DNA of 12,532 nt from JAPSGM01 sp036258735 (GTDB taxonomy: Bacteria; Chloroflexota; Limnocylindria; QHBO01). Positions 6,560 through 12,532 of the stretch are shown here, piece after piece; within the stretch, counting starts at the first letter, position 1, and every line of letters starts with the position of its first letter. The stretch is from contig DATADC010000136.1 of the NCBI GenBank assembly GCA_036258735.1, positions 1 to 12,532 on the forward strand, written 5' to 3'. A model generated the notes under the pieces. The model saw only the letters and a list, made by a program, of their open reading frames with translations, was not told the DNA's origin and made no database searches. The translations under genes were made by a program, and so were the position numbers.

Positions 6560-7447
6560 CTAGTCCTGCTCTTTGTCCTTGTCGTTGCCGTGACCGGGCC
6601 TTGGCGTTGGGTCGTCGCTCGGCGGCGGTGTCGGTGCCGGTGTCGGGGTTGGCGTCGGCGACGGGCTGGGAGTCGCAGTCGCCCGCGGCGTTGCGCTCGG
6701 CAGCGAGCCGCGGTCGGTTCGGTTGGCGGAGCTGCCACGCCGCGGAGGCTCGATGGGCGGACCGGCGTCGCCGCGGTCGGGCGGTCCGGGGTCGGGCGGT
6801 CGGGGGTCGGGCACGTGCCTGCGCTCGAGGGCGGTGCCCCCGCGCACGGCCTGCAGCGCGCGCTCGAGCCCCGGGCGTGCCGCGCCGGGAGCGCGCCCCA
6901 TCGCCCTCTGGAGCGCTTCTCCGGCGCGCCGGACCGCCTCCGCCCGCCGTTCGCGGACATCCGCCGCCGGCCCCAGGGTGTTCAGCACCGCCTCCGCCCT
7001 GTGGACGTGCGCCGCCGCAACCGGGACCAGGTGCCAGCGTCCGGCCGCGGTCAGCAGCTCGAGCTCTTCCACCCGCTCGGCCAGGACCAACGCCGCGAGG
7101 TCGTCGCGCAGCGACGGTGGCGCGACCTGCATCCGGATCTCCTCCAGGCGCAGCTTCACCCCGTACAGCGCGTCGCCGGGCAGGCTGTCCTGCGAGGCGG
7201 CGCCCGCCGCCGAGGTGCCGAGCGCCACGGCCAGCGACGCGTACAGGGCCGACCGGCCGAGGCTGCCCATCCGCCGCGCCGGCGTCGCGCTGCCGTGGTG
7301 GCCCATGCCCTCAGGCCCCGCGACGTAGCGATTCACGACCACGGCGCGCAGGCGCCGCCGGAAGAGCGGGTCCGGCTCGATGCCACGGAAGGCACGCTCG
7401 AGACGCTCCACCATGGCCGCGTCAGGGTCCAGCCCGACGCCGCTCAT
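6560..7447 (-). CDS. DUF5667 domain membrane protein, probable partner of the adjacent ECF sigma factor
   Basis: This 295-aa protein starts at an ATG that overlaps the sigma-factor stop by an ATGA, so translation is probably coupled. Residues 1-60 are basic and presumably cytoplasmic (AMVERLERAF, then RRRLRAVVVNR). A hydrophobic segment lies at about 66-84. The DUF5667 signature follows at 86-106, reading SQDSLPGDALYGVKLRLEE. Residues 110-205 are mostly helical with many Arg/Glu. Residues 209-295 are proline-rich, including an SPTPTP-type run at 261-277, and end in a charged GNDKDKEQD tail. DUF5667 proteins are often encoded next to ECF sigma factors. Membrane-anchored sigma regulation is therefore inferred from context. 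There is no zinc anti-sigma (ZAS) HxxxCxxC motif, so it is not a standard anti-sigma factor. The extracytoplasmic Pro/Thr tail could sit in or cross the envelope. Confidence 0.8.
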   Translation of the reverse strand: MSGVGLDPDAAMVERLERAFRGIEPDPLFRRRLRAVVVNRYVAGPEGMGHHGSATPARRMGSLGRSALYASLAVALGTSAAGAASQDSLPGDALYGVKLRLEEIRMQVAPPSLRDDLAALVLAERVEELELLTAAGRWHLVPVAAAHVHRAEAVLNTLGPAADVRERRAEAVRRAGEALQRAMGRAPGAARPGLERALQAVRGGTALERRHVPDPRPPDPGPPDRGDAGPPIEPPRRGSSANRTDRGSLPSATPRATATPSPSPTPTPTPAPTPPPSDDPTPRPGHGNDKDKEQD

Positions 7448-8100
7448 CGATTCCCGCCGGTGGGCGGATCCTGCCCGGCCAGGCGACGCCGGAGCGCGTG
7501 GATGGCGCGGAAGGTCAGCCCGCGCACGGTACCCGCCCGCCGGCCCATGACCTGCGCTGCCTCCTCGGCGGAGAGCCCGGCCGCGAACCGCAGCGCAATG
7601 GCCTCCTGCTGGTCGACGGTCAGATCGCTCAGGGCGGCGCGCAGCTCGCGCAGCTCCTCGCTGCGCAGGCTCAGCGCTTCGGGGCCACGGTCGCGCTGCG
7701 CCGGCTCGGTCAGCCCGTCGAGCACCTGGTGAGGACGCTCCCGGCGGAGGTGGTCGATCACCGCGTTGCGCGCGATCCGGAACGCCCACGCCTCGAAGGG
7801 TCGACCGCGGCCGCGGTAGGTCGGCAGCGACGCGACGATGCGCTCGAAGACGACCTGCGTCAGGTCCTCCGCATCCTCTCGGCGCCGCACCCGGACTGCC
7901 ACGTAGCGGTAGATGGGGCGCACCAGTGCGTCGTACAACCCGCGGACCGCCTCGGCGTCGCCGCGGACCGCCAGCGCGGCCAGCGCGTCCAGGTCGTCCG
8001 CGCGACCCGCGGCGACTTGGGCGTCCTCGGCAGGCAGTTGTCGTAGGCGGGCGCCGCGCAGCGCATCGGCCACGAAGGCACTCGTGGGTCGCTCGCGCAT
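7444..8100 (-). CDS. ECF-family RNA polymerase sigma factor
   Basis: This 218-aa protein directs RNA polymerase to a specific promoter set. Sigma region 2 spans about 38-120: the DAEDLTQVVF core-binding segment is at 76-85, and FEAWAFRIARNAVIDHLRRE at 102-121 covers the -10 recognition and melting helices. Sigma region 4 spans about 148-208, with LSDLTVDQQEAIALRFAAGLSAEEAAQVMG followed by a helix-turn-helix ending TFRAIHALRRRL. There is no sigma-1.1 or region 3, as expected for an ECF factor. ATG 8100 is chosen because GAGAGAGGTG lies about 10 nt upstream. The frame stays open to a TTG at 8181 and an ATG at 8175, but those would add a Pro/Arg-rich extension without an RBS. The downstream DUF5667 gene overlaps by 4 bp. 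The target regulon cannot be read from sequence; the surface genes nearby are one possibility. Confidence 0.92.
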   Translation of the reverse strand: MRERPTSAFVADALRGARLRQLPAEDAQVAAGRADDLDALAALAVRGDAEAVRGLYDALVRPIYRYVAVRVRRREDAEDLTQVVFERIVASLPTYRGRGRPFEAWAFRIARNAVIDHLRRERPHQVLDGLTEPAQRDRGPEALSLRSEELRELRAALSDLTVDQQEAIALRFAAGLSAEEAAQVMGRRAGTVRGLTFRAIHALRRRLAGQDPPTGGNR

Positions 8101-8222
8101 CGGGCTCGGGCACCTCTCTCGACTGCGGAACGGCCGCGTCGGGCGGCAGCGGGCGCCAAAGGTACCATCGGGCATGGCCAATGGCCATACGGGCGTTGAC
8201 CCCGGGCACCGCCCGGATGGAC
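8101..8222 (-). promoter_or_regulatory. 122-nt spacer between kbl and the sigma factor, with two small hairpins
   Basis: Reading along the minus strand, a 6-bp hairpin (8202-8216, CCGGGC stem) comes 6 nt after the kbl stop. A second, ATGGCC/GGCCAT with a 3-nt loop (8174-8188), follows. Neither has a T tract, so they are weak terminator or operator candidates. The sigma-factor RBS-like GAGAGAGGTG lies near 8111-8120. I could not identify a convincing -35/-10 pair. Confidence 0.3.
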
Positions 8223-9455
8223 CTAGATCAGGGCCAGCTCGCGGCCAACGTTCTCGAACGCCGCCAGGCAGGTCTCGAGCTCGTCGCGCGTGTGCTCCGC
8301 GGTGACGATGGTGCGCACCCTGGACCGATCGTCGGGCACGGTCGGATAGCCGATGCCCTGGGCGAAGACGCCCTCGTCGAAGAGCCGGTCCGAGAGCTTC
8401 ATGGCCAGCGCCCCACTGCCGGTGATGACCGGCGTGATGGGCGTCTCGGACGCCCCGGTATCGAATCCCAGCCTCTCCAGGCCGGCCTTGAAGAAACGGG
8501 TGTTCTCCCAGAGGCGCTCGATCAGCTCGGGCTCCTGCTCCAGCACCTCGACCGCGGCCAGGCAGGCAGCAGCGACGGCCGGGGGGTGGGAGGTGGAGAA
8601 CAGGAAGGGCCGTCCCCGGTGCTCCAGCACCGTGCGCAGCGCCGCGGTGCCGGCCACGTAGCCGCCCAGCACGCCGATCGCCTTGGACAGCGTCCCGACC
8701 TGGACGTGCACACGCCCGTGGAGGTCGAAGTGGTCCACGCTGCCGCGGCCGCTGCGCCCGAGCACCCCCGAGGCGTGGGCGTCGTCCACGTACACGATGG
8801 CGTCGGCGTCCTCGGCCGCCTCCACGACCTCGGGCAGGCGGGCGATGTCGCCGTCCATGCTGAACACACCGTCGGTGATCACCAGGACCGTGCGATCCGC
8901 CCCGCCCGGCGCGTCGCGCAGCTCGCGAAGTGCCTGGCGCAGCGCGTCCATGTCGGCGTGGGGGAAGATCTTGCGCTCGGCTTTCGTCAGCCGGATGCCG
9001 TCGATGATGCTGGCGTGGTTCAGCGCGTCGGAGACGATGGCCGCTCCCTCCGGCGCGAGGATGGGGATGACGCCGGTGTTGCAGGTGAACCCCGACTGGA
9101 AGGTCAGCACGGCCTCCACGTGCTTGAAGGTCGCCAGGCGTGCCTCCAGCTCCTCGTGCAGGGTCATGGTGCCGGCGATGGTCCGCACGGCCCCCGACCC
9201 CGCCCCGTACTCGCGGACCGCGCGCTCCGCGGCCTCCATCAGCCGCGGGTGGGTGTTGAGTCCCAGGTAGTTGTTGCTGGAGAGCGTGATCACCTCGCGC
9301 CCGTCGATCACGCAGCGGCTCTTCTGCTGGCCCTGCACCACGCGCAGGCGCCGGTACAGGCCCTTGGCCTTCATCTCCTCGATCTCGCGCTCGAGGAAGG
9401 CCAGCGGGTTGCGAGAACGGGCGGGAACCGTGGAGGTGGCGTCGATGCCGGCCAT
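8223..9455 (-). CDS. kbl: 2-amino-3-ketobutyrate CoA ligase (glycine C-acetyltransferase)
   Basis: This PLP enzyme of the alpha-oxoamine synthase family cleaves 2-amino-3-ketobutyrate with CoA to glycine and acetyl-CoA, the second step of threonine catabolism. The 410-aa length is close to the usual ~395-400. Visible motifs are LSSNNYLGL (58-66), GAGSGAVRTIAGT (84-96), the SDALNHASIIDG segment with H147, VYVDDAHASGVLG with D225 that contacts the PLP nitrogen, and TLSKAIGVLGGY with Schiff-base lysine K258. Subunits of this family are cytosolic dimers. ATG 9455 is chosen because the conserved N-terminus (LEREIEEMKAKGLYR) follows closely. The open frame continues upstream into tdh. The gap to the tdh stop is only 7 nt, so the two are surely co-transcribed. 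AONS (bioF) and ALAS are relatives; the tdh neighbour makes Kbl by far the best call. Confidence 0.95.
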   Translation of the reverse strand: MAGIDATSTVPARSRNPLAFLEREIEEMKAKGLYRRLRVVQGQQKSRCVIDGREVITLSSNNYLGLNTHPRLMEAAERAVREYGAGSGAVRTIAGTMTLHEELEARLATFKHVEAVLTFQSGFTCNTGVIPILAPEGAAIVSDALNHASIIDGIRLTKAERKIFPHADMDALRQALRELRDAPGGADRTVLVITDGVFSMDGDIARLPEVVEAAEDADAIVYVDDAHASGVLGRSGRGSVDHFDLHGRVHVQVGTLSKAIGVLGGYVAGTAALRTVLEHRGRPFLFSTSHPPAVAAACLAAVEVLEQEPELIERLWENTRFFKAGLERLGFDTGASETPITPVITGSGALAMKLSDRLFDEGVFAQGIGYPTVPDDRSRVRTIVTAEHTRDELETCLAAFENVGRELALI

Positions 9456-9462
9456 TATCGCG

Positions 9463-10488
9463 CTACGGCAGCAGGACAACCTTGCCGGCGTGGCGGGAGG
9501 CGATGAGCTCGAAGGCACGCTCCCAGTCGGCCAGGTCGAAGCGATGCGTGATGATGGGCGAGACGTCCAGGCGCCCCGAGCGCAGCAGGTCCTGCGTCCG
9601 CTCCCACGTCTCGTAGATGCGCCGGCCGTAGATGCCGTACAGCCGCACGCCCTTCTGGATGACCAGGTCGGAGAGGTCGATGCGGACCTTGTCGCTGAAG
9701 ATGCCCAACAGGCTGATCCGCCCGCCGCGCGTCACGGCCTGCAGCCCCTGGTCGAGAGCAGCCTGCGCGCCGCTCATCTCCAGCACGACGTCCACGCCGT
9801 CACCGTCTGTCGCGGCCAGGATGCGGTCGAGGGCGTCCGGCGCCGCGCCGTCCAGCGCGAGGTCGGCGCCCATCTCGCGCGCCAGCTCGAGCCGATACCC
9901 CTCCGTGTCGGTGGCGATCACCCTGGCAGCGCCCGCGGCGCGCGCGATGCCGACCGAGCAAAGGCCGATGGGACCGCACCCGGTGACCAGCACCGTCCGC
10001 CCCTCGATCGGCTCGGCGAAGGCGGCGTGGACGGCATTGCCCATTGGCTCCTGGAGGGCGACCACCGCGGGCTCCAGCCCGTTGGACTCGATGGCGTTGG
10101 CCTCGGGGATCACCGCGTACTCGGCAAACCCGCCATCGACCTGGGCGCCGATGACCCGCAGGTTGCGGCACAGGTGGCGATCCCCGGCGAGGCACTGGCG
10201 GCAGGTCCAGTCGACGATGTGGCTCTCCACCCCGACCAGGTCGCCCTCCCGCACGCGGCTGACGCCGGCGCCGGTGCCCGCCACGCGGCCAGCCAGCTCG
10301 TGCCCCAGGATGGTGGGCGGCGTCATGATCTCGCGCGCCCACGGGTCCCACCGGAACAGGTGGTAGTCCGTGCCGCAGATCGAGGCGGCCGCCATCCGCA
10401 GCAGCACCTCGCCGGGGCCCGGAGACGGGACGGGGCGCTCGACCAGCTCGATGCCCGGCTCCGGGCGCACCTTGGCGAGCGCCCGCAT
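9463..10488 (-). CDS. tdh: L-threonine 3-dehydrogenase (zinc-dependent, MDR family)
   Basis: It oxidises L-threonine to 2-amino-3-ketobutyrate with NAD+, feeding the adjacent kbl. From ATG 10488 the protein is 341 aa, the same length as E. coli Tdh, and MRALAKVRPEPG aligns with its N-terminus. Catalytic zinc residues are C38 (ICGTDYH) with H63-E64 (GHE). The Rossmann loop is GCGPIGLCSVG (170-180), with D194 at the end of the next strand favouring NAD. The structural-zinc loop has C96, C99 and C107, but the first of the four usual Cys is replaced by Asp (D93). A TTG at 10518 overlaps the preceding gene's stop as TTGA and would add ten residues. GGAGG at 10509-10513 is 20 nt from ATG 10488, so the start is not fully settled. 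Other MDR sugar or polyol dehydrogenases are possible but unlikely beside kbl. Confidence 0.93.
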   Translation of the reverse strand: MRALAKVRPEPGIELVERPVPSPGPGEVLLRMAAASICGTDYHLFRWDPWAREIMTPPTILGHELAGRVAGTGAGVSRVREGDLVGVESHIVDWTCRQCLAGDRHLCRNLRVIGAQVDGGFAEYAVIPEANAIESNGLEPAVVALQEPMGNAVHAAFAEPIEGRTVLVTGCGPIGLCSVGIARAAGAARVIATDTEGYRLELAREMGADLALDGAAPDALDRILAATDGDGVDVVLEMSGAQAALDQGLQAVTRGGRISLLGIFSDKVRIDLSDLVIQKGVRLYGIYGRRIYETWERTQDLLRSGRLDVSPIITHRFDLADWERAFELIASRHAGKVVLLP

Positions 10489-10514
10489 CGTGCGGCTTGG
10501 AGCGGCGACCTCCG

Positions 10515-11414
10515 TCAACGCCAGCTACCGGCCGGCAGCAGCTCGTCCACGCCCGACGCCCCGGCGTGGTCATCGGCGCGAGGCAGCTCGTCCACCACGC
10601 GGTTCTCGAGCACGCCGATGCCCTCGATCTCGCACCGCATCAGGTCGCCGTCCTGGAGGTAGCGGGGCGGATCCTGGAAATGGCCGACGCCGGCCGGGGT
10701 GCCAGTGGCGATCAGGTCGCCCGGCTCCAGCGTGATGGTCCGCGACACGAACGCCACCACGGTCGCAACGTCGAAGATCATCTCGTCGGTGGAGGAGTCC
10801 TGCCAGGTCTCGCCGTTCACCGAGGAGCGCACGCCCAGGCCACGTCCGTCGCCCAGCTCGTCGCGGGTGACGACCGCCGGGCCGATGGGCGCGAAGCCGT
10901 CGCTCCCCTTGGCGCGGAGCCACTGGCGGTCCTCGCGCTGGAGGTCGCGCATGGTGACGTCGTTGAGGAGCGTGTACCCGAAGACGGCCTCCATGGCCTC
11001 GTCCGCACCAATGCGCGACGCCCGCCGCGCGATGACCACTGCGAGCTCGCACTCCAGGTCGAGCTGTTCCGTGGCGCGGGGCCGCGTCACCGGGTCGCCG
11101 GGGTGCGTGACGGCGTTGGCGAACTTGGCGAATAGCATCGGGTACGCCGGCTCGTCGATGCCCTGCTCCCGGCAGTGGTCGCGGTAGTTCAGCCCGACGC
11201 ACACGATCTTGCCCGGCCGCGGCAGAGGCGCCAGCTGGCGGACGTCGTCGGGGTCGAATCTCGTGCCCTCGCGCGGGATCGCGTGGAGGTCATCGGCCAG
11301 GATGCGCGCCAAGTCACCATCGGTGCCGGACAGGGGCTCGATCCCGTCAGCGCCGACGACGCCGAGGCGCGCGCCGGACGGAGTGCCGGATGGCGCGAAG
11401 GCCACGAGCTTCAC
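10515..11414 (-). CDS. fumarylacetoacetate hydrolase (FAH) family protein
   Basis: This 299-aa protein has the FAH fold, which acts on acylpyruvates and related 2-keto acids (hydrolysis, decarboxylation or isomerisation) with a divalent metal. A variable N-terminal segment covers 1-65. The catalytic domain carries GLNYRDHCRE (74-83), the metal ligands E121 and E123 in DLECELAVVI, D152 in LLNDVTMRD, K169-G170 before FAPIGPAV, and GTPAGVG (238-244). The C-terminal ~20 residues are Asp/Gly-rich and atypical. The start is GTG at 11414, with TATACT 7 nt upstream and no RBS, which suggests a leaderless message. Its stop overlaps a possible TTG start of tdh, so it probably heads a three-gene operon. 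The exact substrate cannot be assigned; generic names such as 2-hydroxyhepta-2,4-diene-1,7-dioate isomerase are not supported by context. Confidence 0.88.
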   Translation of the reverse strand: MKLVAFAPSGTPSGARLGVVGADGIEPLSGTDGDLARILADDLHAIPREGTRFDPDDVRQLAPLPRPGKIVCVGLNYRDHCREQGIDEPAYPMLFAKFANAVTHPGDPVTRPRATEQLDLECELAVVIARRASRIGADEAMEAVFGYTLLNDVTMRDLQREDRQWLRAKGSDGFAPIGPAVVTRDELGDGRGLGVRSSVNGETWQDSSTDEMIFDVATVVAFVSRTITLEPGDLIATGTPAGVGHFQDPPRYLQDGDLMRCEIEGIGVLENRVVDELPRADDHAGASGVDELLPAGSWR

Positions 11415-11421
11415 GCCGGCC

Positions 11422-11427
11422 AGTATA
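11422..11427 (-). promoter_or_regulatory. -10 element TATACT of the FAH/tdh/kbl operon, likely leaderless
   Basis: TATACT on the minus strand is followed by 7 nt and then the GTG start, placing the expected transcription start at or next to the start codon. No clear -35 is seen 16-19 bp upstream, and no Shine-Dalgarno precedes the GTG. Confidence 0.6.
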
Positions 11428-11460
11428 GGAGCGCCCCGCCGTGCGCCCCGCGCGAGGACC

Positions 11461-11865
11461 TCAGTCCTCGGTGAACCAGGCCCGCGCCGACGGCCGGAGC
11501 AGGCCCGCGATCAGCGCAATGCTGATCAGCATGCCGAGTGGAACCGTTATGGCGTACCAGCCGTTGGCCGCAGCGGGGTGCATGCCGAAGAGAGCGGGCG
11601 GCAGGCCGCCCAGGATGGGCGCCGGAAGGGCCGCGATGGCGATGGCCAGGCGGTGCCCGATGCGCTTGCGCTGCATGGCCACTGTGATGCCGAACAGCAC
11701 GACTGCCAGCTCGAGCATCATGAAGATCCCAAGCAGGCTGAACGGCGCCCGCTCGCTGAAGTCCACGAACGCGATGATGCGAGGCAGCAGCAGTCCGCTC
11801 AGCGCCAGCAGCCCGAAGGCCCACACGAACCAGAGGCGCACGGTCCACGGCGCGGAGGTCCACAC
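11461..11865 (-). CDS. small four-helix membrane protein of unknown function
   Basis: This 134-aa protein has four predicted membrane segments, at about 10-30, 42-64, 71-93 and 103-124. They are joined by short loops, including the basic QRKRIGHR between helices 2 and 3. It ends in a charged cytoplasmic or surface tail, RAWFTED. I do not recognise the family, and there are no catalytic motifs. It begins with GTG at 11865; the minus-strand sequence has TAGCAT 6 nt before it and no RBS, again resembling a leaderless start. The gene ends 46 nt before the FAH start, and that gene has its own -10, so the two may be transcribed separately. Composition and codon bias match the neighbours. Divergent from it lies the lipoprotein gene at 11928. 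Confidence 0.75.
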   Translation of the reverse strand: MWTSAPWTVRLWFVWAFGLLALSGLLLPRIIAFVDFSERAPFSLLGIFMMLELAVVLFGITVAMQRKRIGHRLAIAIAALPAPILGGLPPALFGMHPAAANGWYAITVPLGMLISIALIAGLLRPSARAWFTED

Positions 11866-11871
11866 GCGCCG

Positions 11872-11877
11872 ATGCTA
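11872..11877 (-). promoter_or_regulatory. -10-like TAGCAT of the small membrane protein, likely leaderless
   Basis: TAGCAT (TANNNT class) on the minus strand is followed by 6 nt and the GTG start at 11865. No Shine-Dalgarno is present. Confidence 0.45.
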
Positions 11878-11914
11878 GCAGCGCGCCTCGAAATGGCCGG
11901 CGGCCCGCGCCGTC

Positions 11915-11920
11915 TACCAT
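11915..11920 (+). promoter_or_regulatory. -10-like TACCAT of the lipoprotein gene, likely leaderless
   Basis: TACCAT is followed by GCGCGCG (7 nt) and the ATG at 11928. There is no purine-rich RBS. With the minus-strand element at 11872-11877 it forms a compact divergent promoter region of 62 bp. Confidence 0.45.
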
Positions 11921-11927
11921 GCGCGCG

Positions 11928-12532
11928 ATGACCGGACCATCGCCCATCGTCGCCCGCCGCCGATGGGCGGCCGGGTGCATCGCTGCGCTCGCCGGCGCGA
12001 CTCTCCTGCTGGCCGCGTGCGGCACGGCGCCGACGGTCACGCCGTCGATCGCGCCGTCGATCGGTGTCTCACCGACCGTCGACGAAACGCCGACCGCCGA
12101 TCCGACGGCCCAGCCGACTGCGCGCCACAGCGTTCAGCCGACGGCCAGGCCCGAGCCTCCGCTGTCCCTCGCCCTGCCGACCGAAACGGACCCGCGCCGC
12201 GTCCGCGTGGCCGTGTCGAACGAGGTCCCCTCGGATGGCAACGGCCGGCTGGTGGTCACAGTCACGAACCTGTCGGACCGCCGGGTCGGCGAGCTGGTCC
12301 TGCGCTGGCCGACGCAGCTGCGGGAGTCGCTCTTCCTGGCTCCGTTCCAGCCGTCGCCGGAGCGCATCGCCGAGCCGGGCCCGCCGCTGTGGCAGGAGTG
12401 GACCAAGTGGGTGGAGGGCCCAGGCGAGCGCGGCGAGCCGGCGGGCACCACCTCCCTGGGCTGGGGACCGCTCGATCCCGGCGCCACGCTGGTCATCCCG
12501 CTGGTCGTCACGCGCCAGGCCGCCGGAGAGGT
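11928..12532 (+). CDS. lipoprotein with Thr/Pro linker and Ig-like beta domain (partial, runs off window)
   Basis: The first 201 residues are visible and the frame stays open to the right edge. Residues 1-30 form a lipoprotein signal peptide (RRR at 10-12, hydrophobic core, LLLAAC lipobox), with C31 as the lipidated cysteine. Residues 32-78 are a Thr/Pro/Ser-rich tether that includes a 12-bp duplicated PSIA-type unit (12041-12064). From about 90 the sequence alternates in beta fashion (RVRVAVSNEV, LVVTVTNLSDRRVGELVLRWP, then LDPGATLVIPLVVTR). It resembles an Ig-like or CARDB/DUF11-type sandwich exposed outside the cell. No enzymatic motif is seen. The ATG has a -10-like TACCAT 7 nt upstream and no RBS. 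The alternative ATG at 11919 is out of frame. Function is unknown. Confidence 0.8.
   Translation, partial: MTGPSPIVARRRWAAGCIAALAGATLLLAACGTAPTVTPSIAPSIGVSPTVDETPTADPTAQPTARHSVQPTARPEPPLSLALPTETDPRRVRVAVSNEVPSDGNGRLVVTVTNLSDRRVGELVLRWPTQLRESLFLAPFQPSPERIAEPGPPLWQEWTKWVEGPGERGEPAGTTSLGWGPLDPGATLVIPLVVTRQAAGE

Noticed and set aside
6365..8046. Long + strand frames opposite the DUF5667 and sigma genes
   Set aside because: Arg/Pro/Ala-rich low-complexity translations without motifs, opposite well-supported minus-strand genes joined by an ATGA overlap.
8101..8181. Longer sigma factor starting at TTG 8181 or ATG 8175
   Set aside because: There is no RBS at either site and the extension is Pro/Arg/Cys-rich and unlike the family. 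ATG 8100 has GAGAGAGGTG upstream.
7926..9506. A 526-codon + strand frame across the kbl and sigma-factor genes
   Set aside because: The minus strand encodes clear Kbl and ECF sigma motifs over the same bases. The + frame shows no family features and is a high-GC shadow.
1..12532. Insertion sequences, phage genes, tRNA or rRNA genes
   Set aside because: I saw no transposase or integrase motifs, terminal inverted repeats with target duplications, or tRNA-like cloverleaf sequences in the window.

Overview
This is a high-GC bacterial window. It encodes large secreted proteins with sortase-type C-termini, a lipoprotein, an ECF sigma factor, and several genes with a -10-like hexamer 6-7 nt before the start codon, as in leaderless transcripts. 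These traits fit a high-GC monoderm-like lineage such as Chloroflexota (Limnocylindria-like) or Actinomycetota. The assignment is an inference from style; there is no rRNA or other marker gene here.

Layout. The window opens with the 3' end of an unidentified + strand gene (2-148). Two + strand surface-protein genes follow. The first (372-1184) encodes a 270-aa secreted protein with a Ser/Ala-rich 9-residue tandem repeat, and it ends in a strong hairpin terminator. After a 496-nt intergenic leader region comes a 1588-aa protein (1681-6447): a signal peptide, an N-terminal beta domain, two SpaA-like domains, and eight DUF11-like repeats. Both proteins finish with the same tail: a PDTAL motif, a short linker, one membrane helix and a basic N-x3-VR-x-R end. 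This suggests a common anchoring machinery, although no sortase gene is visible. A 14-bp hairpin separates this block from the convergent minus-strand block.

The minus strand, read right to left, carries a small four-helix membrane protein (11865-11461). Next is an apparent operon of an FAH-family hydrolase (11414-10515), L-threonine 3-dehydrogenase tdh (10488-9463) and 2-amino-3-ketobutyrate CoA ligase kbl (9455-8223). Last is an ECF sigma factor (8100-7444) coupled by an ATGA overlap to a DUF5667 membrane protein (7447-6560). Tdh and Kbl together convert threonine to glycine and acetyl-CoA. The sigma/DUF5667 pair looks like a sigma factor with a membrane-anchored partner.

At the right edge, divergent from the small membrane protein, a + strand lipoprotein starts at 11928 and runs off the window.

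The most unusual content is the surface-protein pair: the shared anchor signal, similar promoter and leader elements, an exact 127-residue (381-bp) threefold repeat with a fixed four-cysteine spacing, and a slippage-prone 27-bp repeat.
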